Counted from the first letter of the stretch, positions 29,788 through 38,464 are shown. The stretch: 64,000 nucleotides of DNA from Hyphomicrobiales bacterium (GCA_017304475.1 JAFKKV010000009.1:1-64000), one strand, 5' to 3'. A program made the numbers and translations. Notes: generated by a model not told the origin, from the letters alone.

Positions 29788-29871
29788 TCATGCTCGCGTC
29801 GCGGCGCGGACATAAACGATCATCAGGCCGAACAGCCCGAGACCCAGTGCGACATAGATGAGATCAGACAC
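29788..29871 (-). CDS. 27-residue membrane protein upstream of kdpF
   Basis: GTG start at 29871 with a strong GGAAGGG ribosome site 6 bases upstream; the product is one hydrophobic helix (LIYVALGLGLFGLMIVYV) with a short VRAATRA tail. It is the first ORF of the kdp operon and is followed 10 bp later by kdpF. Its size and topology parallel KdpF, but it lacks the RPEKF ending. I recall similar unnamed ORFs before kdpF in other bacteria; a role as an additional small Kdp subunit is inference. Confidence 0.65.
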   Translation of the reverse strand: MSDLIYVALGLGLFGLMIVYVRAATRA

Positions 29872-30270
29872 GGCAAACCCTTCCACGGCTTGGAATGAAG
29901 TCAGCCTTACCTGCGCCCGAACGGCATCAGGGTGCGATGCGGAAGCGGGGGGTGCGGTGTAAAGGGGGTGTAAGGGGGGTGGGGCGGGAAGCGGTGCGGT
30001 TCGAGCAGGTTGGTGGTTGAAATTGGCCCAAAGTGGACGCTCCGAAGATCTACTTTCGGGCGGCACACTGAGGATGGTCAGCGAGCGGTCGGTCCTGGTC
30101 CTCAGGCTGCCATTCAAACCTTAGCTTTTTGGATAAAGCTCAGCGTGACCTTAGTGGGTCCTGGCTGGTCGCCGGCACACTTGTGAGATGTGCAACCGGT
30201 GGTTACAGTCCCAACAAGTGAACGCAGCGTGAGGGGACTGTGGGAAGTTTTAATTTTCGGCTGACGCATC
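29872..30270. other. Non-coding gap between the kdp operon and the defence island
   Basis: The left part (29940-29990) is a kdp promoter candidate with strong G runs and the TTACACC repeats. The right part (30060-30270) is less G-rich and marks the island border; AGCTTTTTGGATAAAGCT at 30122-30139 is a small hairpin. No att-like direct repeat, tRNA or integrase was found here. Confidence 0.5.
29956..29973 (-). promoter_or_regulatory. Candidate KdpE direct-repeat site
   Basis: GGTGTAA occurs at 29956-29962 and 29967-29973, an 11-bp (one helical turn) direct repeat; on the minus strand, reading toward kdp, it is TTACACC twice. The E. coli kdp operator contains a similar TTTACACCCC element, and OmpR-family regulators bind direct repeats of this spacing. 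It lies about 85-100 bp before the first ORF of the operon. Confidence 0.45.
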
Positions 30271-31455
30271 TTGCCTGAGACTGTGGCGACAGCGCACCAA
30301 CTAAGGCTTTGGCCGTCTATCGACAACGTCATTCCGAAGGAGCAGGGCGGCCCGATCGCAAGACGGGGCTTCTCCTATCAGGACGAGATCGCAGTCGGTT
30401 TTCTAATCGATATGATCGAAGACGCGGGTTTGGCCAAGATCCACTTCGAGACTCACGATGATCTGATTCTCATTAGCGCTTCGGGCACCAACGAAGGCAA
30501 GCCAACGGCCGAGTTCGTTCAAGTGAAAGCCGGTGAGCCCGACAAGCTGTGGTCGGTCGCCGACATCTGCCAACGCAAGAAGAAGGACGCCGTGGGCACG
30601 TCGATCTTCGAAACGTCGCTCGGGCGCGATGAATACGATGAGGTAGCTGCCTTCCGCATTGTGACGCTTCGTCCTATCGTTTCGGACCTAGCCCCGCTCG
30701 CCTACGCGTTCGGTGCGGATGGCCGAATGCCCGGCTGCGACGCCATGACGGCCCTAGAGACGGCGCTGAATGCTCGCTTCCCTGGACTGAAATCACCGAA
30801 GGATAATGACTGTAGGTATTGGCTAGAAAACTGTCTCTGGGATGTCCGTCACGATCTGAAGACGGTTGCCAAGGCCAACATAGTTCGGCTTTGCGACCTC
30901 GCGGAAAAGGCGGGCCAGCAGCTGCTGCTAGAGCAGATAGATGTGCTCCTCACCGAGATGCGCGCTTGGGTTAAGGCGGCGGGCGACGCCAAATGGCTCC
31001 CCGACAAAGAAAAGAAGATCGTCACTCGCGCGGAAGCCGTTGGTTGGTGGCAGCGGCGGCTCGCTAAGCTGGCGCACGGCGCCCAGGCTCCTTCCGGTGG
31101 GGCACTTGCCGAAAAGATGAAGGCGGCCGACCTTTCTGAATCGCTGATCGCCATGGCGGTCGACCTTCGCCTTGGCTACGCCGCGAAGGTCCGAACTGCG
31201 ACCTATATGGAGTTTGAAGCTTCAGAAGGACTTCAAGAACAAGTCAAATCTACGGTTCAGTCGCTTAGCGCTGACCTCGCCGCCGGCATCCTTGATCTAA
31301 AAGGGCCACAGTTTCATGCGCGCTGCCTAGCGGAGATGAACGCTCTAAACGCCGCGCGACCGAGCGGCGCCAAAGATCAGGCCGCATTCCTCAAGGGCTG
31401 CCTCTACGACATCGCGGATCGATGCTTGTTGCGTTTCGACAGGGTTGTCCTGTGA
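30271..31455 (+). CDS. ABC-3C system effector with DUF4297/Cap4-like dsDNA nuclease domain
   Basis: 394 residues. The N-terminal GGPIARRGFSYQ (26-37), FETHDDLILI (59-68) and EFVQVK (81-86) form the pattern of DUF4297 nucleases: a PD-(D/E)xK-like site with Glu60, Asp63/64 and the QxK Lys86. The remaining ~300 residues are mostly helical and likely the region linking it to the middle component. The start is TTG 30271 or GTG 30283; neither has a clear ribosome site. It is followed by the middle-component gene with a GTGA overlap. Predicted to cut DNA on activation; activity not shown. Confidence 0.78.
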   Translation: MPETVATAHQLRLWPSIDNVIPKEQGGPIARRGFSYQDEIAVGFLIDMIEDAGLAKIHFETHDDLILISASGTNEGKPTAEFVQVKAGEPDKLWSVADICQRKKKDAVGTSIFETSLGRDEYDEVAAFRIVTLRPIVSDLAPLAYAFGADGRMPGCDAMTALETALNARFPGLKSPKDNDCRYWLENCLWDVRHDLKTVAKANIVRLCDLAEKAGQQLLLEQIDVLLTEMRAWVKAAGDAKWLPDKEKKIVTRAEAVGWWQRRLAKLAHGAQAPSGGALAEKMKAADLSESLIAMAVDLRLGYAAKVRTATYMEFEASEGLQEQVKSTVQSLSADLAAGILDLKGPQFHARCLAEMNALNAARPSGAKDQAAFLKGCLYDIADRCLLRFDRVVL

Positions 31456-32012
31456 AGTCACTTGCTCGCCTTGGGAGGCAGCCTGCGAGCCTACCGCTCG
31501 CGGCCGATGATATCCTCGAGTTTCATGCGGCAAGACTGCTGCTCCTAATGTACGTCTGTGGCACATCCGGCCGGATCGACGGCCTAACAAAAATGGCCAA
31601 GCTGGATTTTTTCGCCCGGTATCCCGACTTTTTTGAAGCCGCGCGCGCCGCAGTCGACAAGGCGGTCACGGCGCTACCCCGCGAGACCGACGCCGTGGAA
31701 TCGTCGATGGTGCGGCACCACTACGGGCCTTGGGATAAGCGGTACTATCAGGTGCTCGGCGCACTTGAGGCCAAACAGTTGATCACTGTTACCAAGCACA
31801 AGCAGTCCTATCAGATCGCCCTGTCGCCCTTGGGAAAGGAGCGGGCCAAGGCGCTCGCTACTAGGTCGTCTTTCCAAGATCTCATCACCCGCCAGCGCGA
31901 GGTAAAAAAGGTGTTTGGATCGAAGTCTGGCACCTTCCTCAAGGAGCTGATCTACCGCCTGTTCGACAAGGAAGTCGGCAAGCGCACCCTCGGCCAGGTC
32001 ATCACCCAATGA
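31452..32012 (+). CDS. ABC-3C system middle component
   Basis: 186 residues starting with GTG 31452, which overlaps the effector stop as GTGA; upstream in-frame codons lie within the effector gene. The sequence is a helical, winged-helix-like adaptor (LLLMYVCGTSGRIDGLTKMAKLDFF; SSMVRHHYGPWDKRYYQVLG), typical of the middle components that bridge an effector to the ATPase. Its stop overlaps the next start as ATGA. No catalytic motif is visible. Confidence 0.75.
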   Translation: MKSLARLGRQPASLPLAADDILEFHAARLLLLMYVCGTSGRIDGLTKMAKLDFFARYPDFFEAARAAVDKAVTALPRETDAVESSMVRHHYGPWDKRYYQVLGALEAKQLITVTKHKQSYQIALSPLGKERAKALATRSSFQDLITRQREVKKVFGSKSGTFLKELIYRLFDKEVGKRTLGQVITQ

Positions 32013-33919
32013 GCGGCGCCTTTCTATCCGTCACCTCTGTCGATCGACGCCTAGCGACAGGCAATGTCGAAACGTTGGCATTCGAGATTGGCGCGAACGT
32101 CTTCGTCGGACCGCCCAACACGGGCAAGACCAAATGGCTCCAGACGCTCGACTTTCTCCTCGGCGATCCAGGCGCCAATCCCTACGAGAGCGCTGACGCG
32201 GAGGGCTTGGCCGAGAAGTACGACGCGGCCGGAGCCGTGCTTCAGATCGGTGAAGACGCCTTCCGCATAGAGCGCCGCTGGGCGGAGCCAGGCGCAAAGG
32301 GAAAGGTCTTCGTCAATGGCGGGGGGATGCTTGCTCGGGAGTTCCAGCATTGGCTCATGGACAAGTTGGCGATCCCCGTAGTGAATTTTCCCAAAGGCAA
32401 TCCGATGTCCGGCCAGACTTGGCCCGAACTCAGCTTCAGAAGTCTGCTACGCCACATCCATCGGCAGCAGCGGTTCTGGGGCAATCTCGTTGATCTCCAG
32501 CCTGACGCCGAGTTCCACGCCAGCCTGCTGTCTTTTTTGGGCCTAGCCGACGCCGTATACAGCGAAGACTACGGTGTTTTGGTGAAGCTACGCCTCGAAG
32601 CCATGAATCTTCGGGCGCGACGCGAACAGTATGGCCAGACCCTGAATGATTTGGCGGCCGATCTCCTCGATACCGATGATGTTAGCCTCGGCGTAAGTGA
32701 CACAACTATCTTCGCCGCCCAGCAACGGCTGCGCGATATCGTCGGCCAGCTTCAGGACAAGCGCATGCGCGTCCTCGCCGAGGCTAGCGTACGTACCGTC
32801 CCCCTTGCTCAGCGGTCTCGGGTGGAGGCTCTTAGCTACGCCCGGGCGGAAGTTTTAGAAGCGTTAACGGCCGTCAGCCGTAAGCGTCAGGCGGCGGAGG
32901 AACGGCTCAAGGACGTACTGAGATACCGTAAGGACCTCGCTGACGAGATCGACCGGATGGCTCGCGCGTCGGATGCCGGCGACATCCTTTCCGACCTGCG
33001 CGTCACCCATTGTCCAGCCTGCGACCAGGCGCTCAAAGCCCCCCATGATCCGGATCACTGCTTCGTTTGTCATCAGCATCTCGCCGACGACCCCGAGATC
33101 AAGGGGCTCGGCATCGTACGCCTTCGGTTTGAACAGGACCGGTTGAAAGGAGAGCTGAAGGAGGCCGATGATCTCCTGGATATCTTGCGTCGCGATGTCG
33201 AAAAGCAGGCGTCGGAGGCGCGGTCGGCGGAGCAGGGCTTGCGCGCGATAGAGGTCGAGCTCGGCCCGGCACGTCAGGCTATTGCGGCGCTCGCCCAGGC
33301 CGACGTCAGCGCGATCGATGTCGCCCTGGGTCAAGCCGCCGAACGTGCCAAGCAGATGGATCGTGTTACGGCGGCGCTCGAGCTGGGGAAATCTCTTACC
33401 TCCCAGGTCCAGGCGCTAGAAGATCAGATCAGGCCGCTGGCGGACCGGGTCGACGAGTCTCTCAGAGCGATCGACTTCGACGCCGCGGCCCGGTGGCTCG
33501 AGGACGGAATGAACGCCTACCTCGAAGCCCTCAATCGCGAGCGACCCTACACCTGGAAGCACAGCCCGGTCGAGATCGATCTGACACGGTCCAGCGTCAC
33601 CTTCCGGATCGGGCGCAAGAAGTGGCAGGGCGCCTTGGGGGGGACTGATACCCTCTATTTCCTAATGGCCTACAACTATGGCCTCTTGTCTCTCAGCCCC
33701 CGCCCAAAGACCCACTACCCGGGACTGGCCATCATCGACGTTCCCGGCGAGTTTTCCGGCGAATCCATTGGAGACAAGGAGAACTTTATCGTCCAGCCCT
33801 TCATCGACCTTCTGAACGGCGAGGCCTTCGACGGCGCCCAGCTGATCATCACCGGCTCCGCCTTCACCGGCCTGACCGGCGTCCACGTTCAAACCCAGAA
33901 ATACGTTCACATCGCGTGA
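32009..33919 (+). CDS. ABC-3C system ATPase with zinc-hook-like insertion
   Basis: 636 residues of the SMC/Rad50-like DUF3732 type. Walker A GPPNTGKTK (34-42); long coiled coils flanking a CPAC (335-338) and CFVC (351-354) pair that could bind zinc at the hairpin tip; the signature region GALGGTDTL near 547 and Walker B AIIDVPGE near 575. Such ATPases sense or tether nucleoprotein and license the nuclease. The ATG overlaps the upstream stop, giving three fused reading units from one transcript. Confidence 0.85.
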   Translation: MSGAFLSVTSVDRRLATGNVETLAFEIGANVFVGPPNTGKTKWLQTLDFLLGDPGANPYESADAEGLAEKYDAAGAVLQIGEDAFRIERRWAEPGAKGKVFVNGGGMLAREFQHWLMDKLAIPVVNFPKGNPMSGQTWPELSFRSLLRHIHRQQRFWGNLVDLQPDAEFHASLLSFLGLADAVYSEDYGVLVKLRLEAMNLRARREQYGQTLNDLAADLLDTDDVSLGVSDTTIFAAQQRLRDIVGQLQDKRMRVLAEASVRTVPLAQRSRVEALSYARAEVLEALTAVSRKRQAAEERLKDVLRYRKDLADEIDRMARASDAGDILSDLRVTHCPACDQALKAPHDPDHCFVCHQHLADDPEIKGLGIVRLRFEQDRLKGELKEADDLLDILRRDVEKQASEARSAEQGLRAIEVELGPARQAIAALAQADVSAIDVALGQAAERAKQMDRVTAALELGKSLTSQVQALEDQIRPLADRVDESLRAIDFDAAARWLEDGMNAYLEALNRERPYTWKHSPVEIDLTRSSVTFRIGRKKWQGALGGTDTLYFLMAYNYGLLSLSPRPKTHYPGLAIIDVPGEFSGESIGDKENFIVQPFIDLLNGEAFDGAQLIITGSAFTGLTGVHVQTQKYVHIA

Positions 33920-34154
33920 AACCACCCGCAAACGCGGTCAGTCACGTACGTTTTCGGGATCTGATCTGCGGCCAGCAGGGCGGATGGTCTTAAGTTTAGG
34001 GCTAATATTGACTTGTCCAAGCAGATCGCGTTGTAATCGCGCTACGCTTCGCGCCTACCGTGCAGCGCCGCCTATCTGTCTCAATAGTGAATGGCGCATA
34101 AGGGGCGGACGCGGTGGCGGCAAGATTGAATTGGATCATTCATCGGGACCGGGC

Positions 34155-35489
34155 ATGAGCGACGTAGGAGCTGATGCAAAGGAGCAAGCAAACCGGCTTT
34201 GCGAAGCAAAAGGATGGTCTCTGGGGGCATTGCTTGGCAAAGGCGGCAGCGCAGCGGTGTTCGAGGTGACCACTGAGGCAGGTGATACTGCTCTTAAAGT
34301 ATTTTTCCCGCGCTTTATTGAGGGAAGAGAAGGGGCTATTACCCGAAAGCGCCTAGAGATTGTGAAAGATCGGCTGATCGGCCACGCTTGTCCGACTCTC
34401 GTCAGGATACATGCAATTGACGAGTTTGAGGGCGCACCATTCATGGTGATGGAGCATGTAGCCGGCTCCATGCTGACCGACGTTCTGCGGTTGGTGCCGG
34501 CGCCTGCCGTCGAAGGAATAGTCCGCCAGATTGCAGAAGCTGCTAAGTATTTAGAAGATCTAGGCCTCACGCATCGGGACATAAAATCCGACAATATTAT
34601 GGTAGACGCCACCCTCACGAAGGCCACACTGGTCGACGTTGGTGTAGCCAGAATAATCGACGACCCCGTTGGGTCGGGGACCGACGATGACGGTAAACTG
34701 CCGTTCGTTGCCACAGCTAGATATAGTTCGCCGGAGTATATGTTCCGGCTAGCCCCGCCCGGCCCAGAGCTATGGCGAGCGTTGAATTTTTATCAGCTCG
34801 GGGGCTTAATTCACGACCTGCTCTGCGGCGAACCACTCTTCGAGGAAGTTGTCCGCCAAGCCGCCAGCAATCGCTACCTTATCGCATATGCGGTTGCGAC
34901 AGATATTCCGCATGTTAAACCGAGGAACGGCGTTCCAGATTACCTAGTTAATCTGGCTCAACGGTGTCTCCAGAAAGATCTGGCGCCACGCTTGGCGAGT
35001 GTCAGTTGGGAAGACTTCTTCGGCAGAGACCGTCAGCGAGAGAACGAGGCCCTGCTAGGGATCCGTGGAGACCGGATCAGCAGCTCAGGCGTCCGGACCT
35101 TGGATGTAGCGGAGCTCGGGCGGTCAATCGAGAACAGCATTGATAACAGGTTGATGGCAAAGGGTTTGAGCTGCCGACATTCGACAACCGTGATCCATCA
35201 TACACGAGTCGATATACGGATACGATGGACACCGCCGAAGCTCCCTCCCGACGTCGAGATTGAAGTTTTGATCGACTTAAGCGAAATCGATGGGCAGCTT
35301 CGCATTACGGCAAGCTCTCAACTTCGACCTCTCTCGGCAAAATCTTTTGAGGCACCGGTCGTGGCAATTGCGTCCGATGCTGCCGATTTGGAATTAAGTG
35401 CTACAAATCAAGTTTATGACCTATTTCTGGAAGCGTCGGCAAAGCTCATAGGTGGCTCAGACGCCAAAAATGGGGGAGCGGCCAATTGA
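34155..35489 (+). CDS. Serine/threonine protein kinase, first gene of a kinase-helicase-unknown trio
   Basis: 444 residues from ATG 34155; the frame runs back to 33984 but is non-coding in character. Eukaryote-like kinase domain (~20-280): glycine loop GKGGSAAV (28-35), Lys48, HRD 140-142 with Asn147, and DVG (161-163) in place of DFG, then SPEY. Catalytic residues are therefore intact. After ~290 comes an unassigned beta-rich domain of ~150 residues with no membrane segment, so the kinase is cytosolic. The stop overlaps the start of the helicase gene. Confidence 0.85.
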   Translation: MSDVGADAKEQANRLCEAKGWSLGALLGKGGSAAVFEVTTEAGDTALKVFFPRFIEGREGAITRKRLEIVKDRLIGHACPTLVRIHAIDEFEGAPFMVMEHVAGSMLTDVLRLVPAPAVEGIVRQIAEAAKYLEDLGLTHRDIKSDNIMVDATLTKATLVDVGVARIIDDPVGSGTDDDGKLPFVATARYSSPEYMFRLAPPGPELWRALNFYQLGGLIHDLLCGEPLFEEVVRQAASNRYLIAYAVATDIPHVKPRNGVPDYLVNLAQRCLQKDLAPRLASVSWEDFFGRDRQRENEALLGIRGDRISSSGVRTLDVAELGRSIENSIDNRLMAKGLSCRHSTTVIHHTRVDIRIRWTPPKLPPDVEIEVLIDLSEIDGQLRITASSQLRPLSAKSFEAPVVAIASDAADLELSATNQVYDLFLEASAKLIGGSDAKNGGAAN

Positions 35490-36622
35490 GCCTGCTGTGG
35501 CGTCGTAGACGAGACCTCCACCCTGACCAAGTTCACGCGATTGAAGGACTTTCCGCGGCGGGAAAATACCTCCTGCTAGGTCCGCCAGGTTCGGGCAAGA
35601 CAAGCATCCTACTGCACCGCGGACAGTATCTGCGGCTGCCGCCCCACCAGCTTGCCAACGTGGCCTTGGTGACATTTTCCCGTACTCTGCGAGAATTCAT
35701 CTCGCTCAGTGGCGACGATCGTTTTCCGCCCGAATTAATTGTCACACAAAAGGTGCTTGTTGACACAATTTTTAAGGCTTATGCGGAGCAACCTCCGAAT
35801 ATCGAAGGGGATCTGTCAGAACAAAATCGTGTCCGCGCCGAAGCCGCTAACGAACTCATCGCATCGAGGGGCAAGTTGGTTTCCTACGATGCCATCCTGG
35901 TCGACGAAATTCAGGATCTGTGCGAATCGGAACTGCAACTCCTAACGTCTCTCTCTGATCGAATAATGCTTGTCGGAGACATTCGACAACAGGTCTATCG
36001 ATCGTCTAACGTTATGCCAGGAGCTTCTTCGCTTTGCGACAACACAATTGAGTTGAGGCATCATTTTAGAATCAGCCAGGAGATTTGCCTCGTGGCAGAT
36101 CGCATCCTTCGAAACAACGATTTTGCACTGGCCGAATACGCGCATTATGTCGGACCGACGCCGACGCGCCCTAGCGTGGTTGGGCCGCTGGATCCAGAAG
36201 CCCAGGTCGCCGCGCTGGCCGAAGCGCTAGATTTGCAGCTCGACACCTATAATGAGCCATCCGACCTTCTAGGCGTAGTTGTTGGGCGAACCGACGAGTG
36301 TGACGATACCCTGGAGAGATTGAACGCGATACCAAAGCTCAGAGGCCGTTGTGGCGTGTTCCACTCCGGCATTACCAATCGTCACTTCGACGAGAATTGC
36401 AAAATTTGCATAACGACGGTCCAGTCCTGCAAAGGACTTGAGTTCAGAGCACTCCATTGGCTTTTCGCGGATGCGACTCCGTATCTCACGCGCCAAAAAG
36501 CATATACGGTCGTGACGCGCGCGAAGAGTTCGCTAACTCTCTACAGACAGGGCCCATTTCCATCCATTTTGTCTGGCGCAATTCCGCCAGCCCCTCAGAG
36601 GCTTTTCGAGGACGATGATTGA
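35486..36622 (+). CDS. Compact UvrD/Rep-type superfamily 1 helicase or ATPase
   Basis: 378 residues from TTG 35486 (TTGA overlap with the kinase stop; GGGGGAG 8 bases before). Motif I GPPGSGKTS (32-40), Ia TFSRTLREF, II DEIQD (140-144), III GDIRQQ (164-169), V TTVQSCKGLEF (~307) and VI VVTRAK (~343) are all present, but the usual 1B/2B insertions are missing, roughly half the size of UvrD. It may act as a DNA/RNA translocase or a signalling ATPase rather than a processive helicase. It overlaps the next gene by 8 bp. Confidence 0.85.
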   Translation: MSLLWRRRRDLHPDQVHAIEGLSAAGKYLLLGPPGSGKTSILLHRGQYLRLPPHQLANVALVTFSRTLREFISLSGDDRFPPELIVTQKVLVDTIFKAYAEQPPNIEGDLSEQNRVRAEAANELIASRGKLVSYDAILVDEIQDLCESELQLLTSLSDRIMLVGDIRQQVYRSSNVMPGASSLCDNTIELRHHFRISQEICLVADRILRNNDFALAEYAHYVGPTPTRPSVVGPLDPEAQVAALAEALDLQLDTYNEPSDLLGVVVGRTDECDDTLERLNAIPKLRGRCGVFHSGITNRHFDENCKICITTVQSCKGLEFRALHWLFADATPYLTRQKAYTVVTRAKSSLTLYRQGPFPSILSGAIPPAPQRLFEDDD

Positions 36623-38003
36623 ACTGAATTTCGCGCTGGTCGAACGAGAGGGCCTGGCAGACGCGCTCCGCGGAGACCGGTCGGCTGCAAGCTCATGGAG
36701 CTCGCTAGGCTTGCTGCCGCGGTTCGGTAATAAGCAGATAGCCGTAGTGTGGCTGGATCTGTCTATTCAGCCAAGCGCGATTGTGGTTGCAGACAGTGCC
36801 AGGGAGGAGCTTTTCTCTTGGCTCGCGACGTTTCACAGTGACCTGACCCCAATTTCCAGCTGGTGCCAGATTCTGTCCCTTGATGACATTATGCTCCCGC
36901 TTTCCAATGGCGGGATCGTTCCCAAACTTTTTGGCTTAGAAGCGGCATGGGCCAGCGCGACTTTGGCTGAAGCGATGAGCCTTTCCGGCCGCCCATACGA
37001 CAACTTATCTCTGAGCGTCTTGCTGGCGACAGAGACCTTCGCAATCGGGCGTACAGCTGGGCTTTACGGCACTAAAGCTGTGTCAGTGGTAGGCGAAAGG
37101 CTTGACCGGGTACGTCGCCAGCTGCGCTCATCGTCGATAGACCGAGACACCACGGGCAACCTAGTCCGCGAAGTGCTGTTGGGACTAATGCCTGATGCGC
37201 CTCGCGGGGCCTCGGGTAATGCGCGCGTTTTACGCGCCATCTGCGAGCGATTTCTCGGAGACCGGCTGCCGGACGAAGGTAGGTTCCTGACCGGAGATGA
37301 TCTGGAAGAGCTTCTCTCCATTGTGCCGGTGCTACGGCCGCTAATCGAGCTCGAAGCAATGCCCGCGGAAGAGAGAGTGCGGTTTCTGCGGTATCTTCAA
37401 AGTCGCATGCCCCCGCGCGCGACGACTGAATGGCCTCTGTTTGCCTTTGGTGCCGGTTATGTAATCAGTCGGATAGGGAGCGCTGAGCGCGATCTACGCT
37501 TGGCCGATAGCTTCGATGAAGGAAAATCGGCCATACTCTCCTGGGCGATGGTGGCAGGAAGTCTTGGGGCTACAACCTACTGGACGGACGCTTTCGGTGG
37601 TCTTGGTAGGTTTGTTGCTCGTGAACTTATTCGCCCCCTGCATCTCCTAGACCCACCTACCTGCGATATCAGTTATGATGAGGTGAGGCTTTTTGATGAG
37701 AAAAATTCACGCTTAAGGCTTCGCTCCGCGAACCGCAACGCGGTTGCGGTATCTATGTTGCCCGGCGTCACAATGCATTTCGGAGTAGGAGAACCTGACC
37801 GTTCGGCACCGCGCCCCGCTGAAACGGCTCGAGACCCGCAACTGGACTTGGGAGGCGTCTCCAACCTGTCTGACGATCAAATTGAGGCTCTAGCGGGACG
37901 CCTTGCGCCTCACCTGAGGCGACATTTGGAGATCAACCAGAAGACGATGTCAAAAAATCGGAAGGCCGGCAGCTCTCTTCGATTGCCGTTTAAGGAGAAG
38001 TAA
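36615..38003 (+). CDS. Unrecognised protein, third gene of the kinase-helicase trio
   Basis: 462 residues, ATG 36615 overlapping the helicase stop (ATGATTGA), so co-translated. I do not recognise a family. It appears soluble, mixed alpha/beta, with a middle region rich in Arg/Leu helices (LDRVRRQL, ERVRFLRYLQSRMPP), a DEKNSRLRLRSANRN beta stretch near 360-380 and a basic tail (KNRKAGSSLRLPFKEK). No signal peptide, membrane segment or cysteine cluster. It could be the target or effector of the kinase. Confidence 0.75.
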   Translation: MIELNFALVEREGLADALRGDRSAASSWSSLGLLPRFGNKQIAVVWLDLSIQPSAIVVADSAREELFSWLATFHSDLTPISSWCQILSLDDIMLPLSNGGIVPKLFGLEAAWASATLAEAMSLSGRPYDNLSLSVLLATETFAIGRTAGLYGTKAVSVVGERLDRVRRQLRSSSIDRDTTGNLVREVLLGLMPDAPRGASGNARVLRAICERFLGDRLPDEGRFLTGDDLEELLSIVPVLRPLIELEAMPAEERVRFLRYLQSRMPPRATTEWPLFAFGAGYVISRIGSAERDLRLADSFDEGKSAILSWAMVAGSLGATTYWTDAFGGLGRFVARELIRPLHLLDPPTCDISYDEVRLFDEKNSRLRLRSANRNAVAVSMLPGVTMHFGVGEPDRSAPRPAETARDPQLDLGGVSNLSDDQIEALAGRLAPHLRRHLEINQKTMSKNRKAGSSLRLPFKEK

Positions 38004-38215
38004 CTGACGGCTGCTTTTGCGCCCTGATATGCTCCCCATTTTTTTGTCGGTCACAAGTTGCGCCCGGCTAGGTTTTGCCCCTCATGGGCCTTTCCGAAGT
38101 TCGGTCTCGGGGCGGTTCCCTTGCAGCATGCGTCGCTCCATCGAAGCGAGCTCGGTGGAGCTGGAGTTCGCTGCCAGCCCACAATCGGCCGTTCGGGTTT
38201 TCACCCATTTCCGCG

Positions 38216-38455
38216 CTAGCCGCCTCGACCTACGCCAGATGGGCAGGTGAAATCTCTTATTCGCTTGAAGCGCTCCGCCGTGCTGCAATAGTCTTCCAGT
38301 GTTGCCACGTTCTGGGTGAGCGTTTCCTTGTAGGATTTGAACACGGAGAGCCCGGATGCGAGTTCCGGGCTGATCGCACCGGCGCTGATCCGCATCCTTT
38401 GTGCAGTCGCCCGATACAGGACGGCCATCTCGTAGGCTCTATCGACGAGTTCCAT
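38216..38455 (-). CDS. Small helical protein downstream of the NlpC/P60-like gene
   Basis: 79 residues, starting 9 bp after the stop of the YiiX-like hydrolase with AGAGG directly before the ATG, so probably co-expressed. Predicted almost fully helical (VDRAYEMAVLYRATAQRM; FKSYKETLTQNVATLEDY). No known family recognised. It could be an immunity or partner protein of the hydrolase. Confidence 0.6.
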   Translation of the reverse strand: MELVDRAYEMAVLYRATAQRMRISAGAISPELASGLSVFKSYKETLTQNVATLEDYCSTAERFKRIRDFTCPSGVGRGG

Positions 38456-38464
38456 TACCTCTGG

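Noticed and set aside
27216..29861. 881-codon plus-strand open frame opposite kdpA and kdpB
   Set aside because: Antisense of confidently identified Kdp genes; composition is His/Asp/Arg-rich low-complexity typical of shadow frames.
34155..35489. HipA-type toxin kinase
   Set aside because: Motifs are those of eukaryote-like Ser/Thr kinases (HRDIKSDN, DVG), not HipA, and there is no HipB-type antitoxin gene beside it.
35486..36622. Full UvrD/PcrA DNA repair helicase
   Set aside because: Too short (378 residues) with 1B/2B subdomains missing; kept as a compact SF1 ATPase instead.
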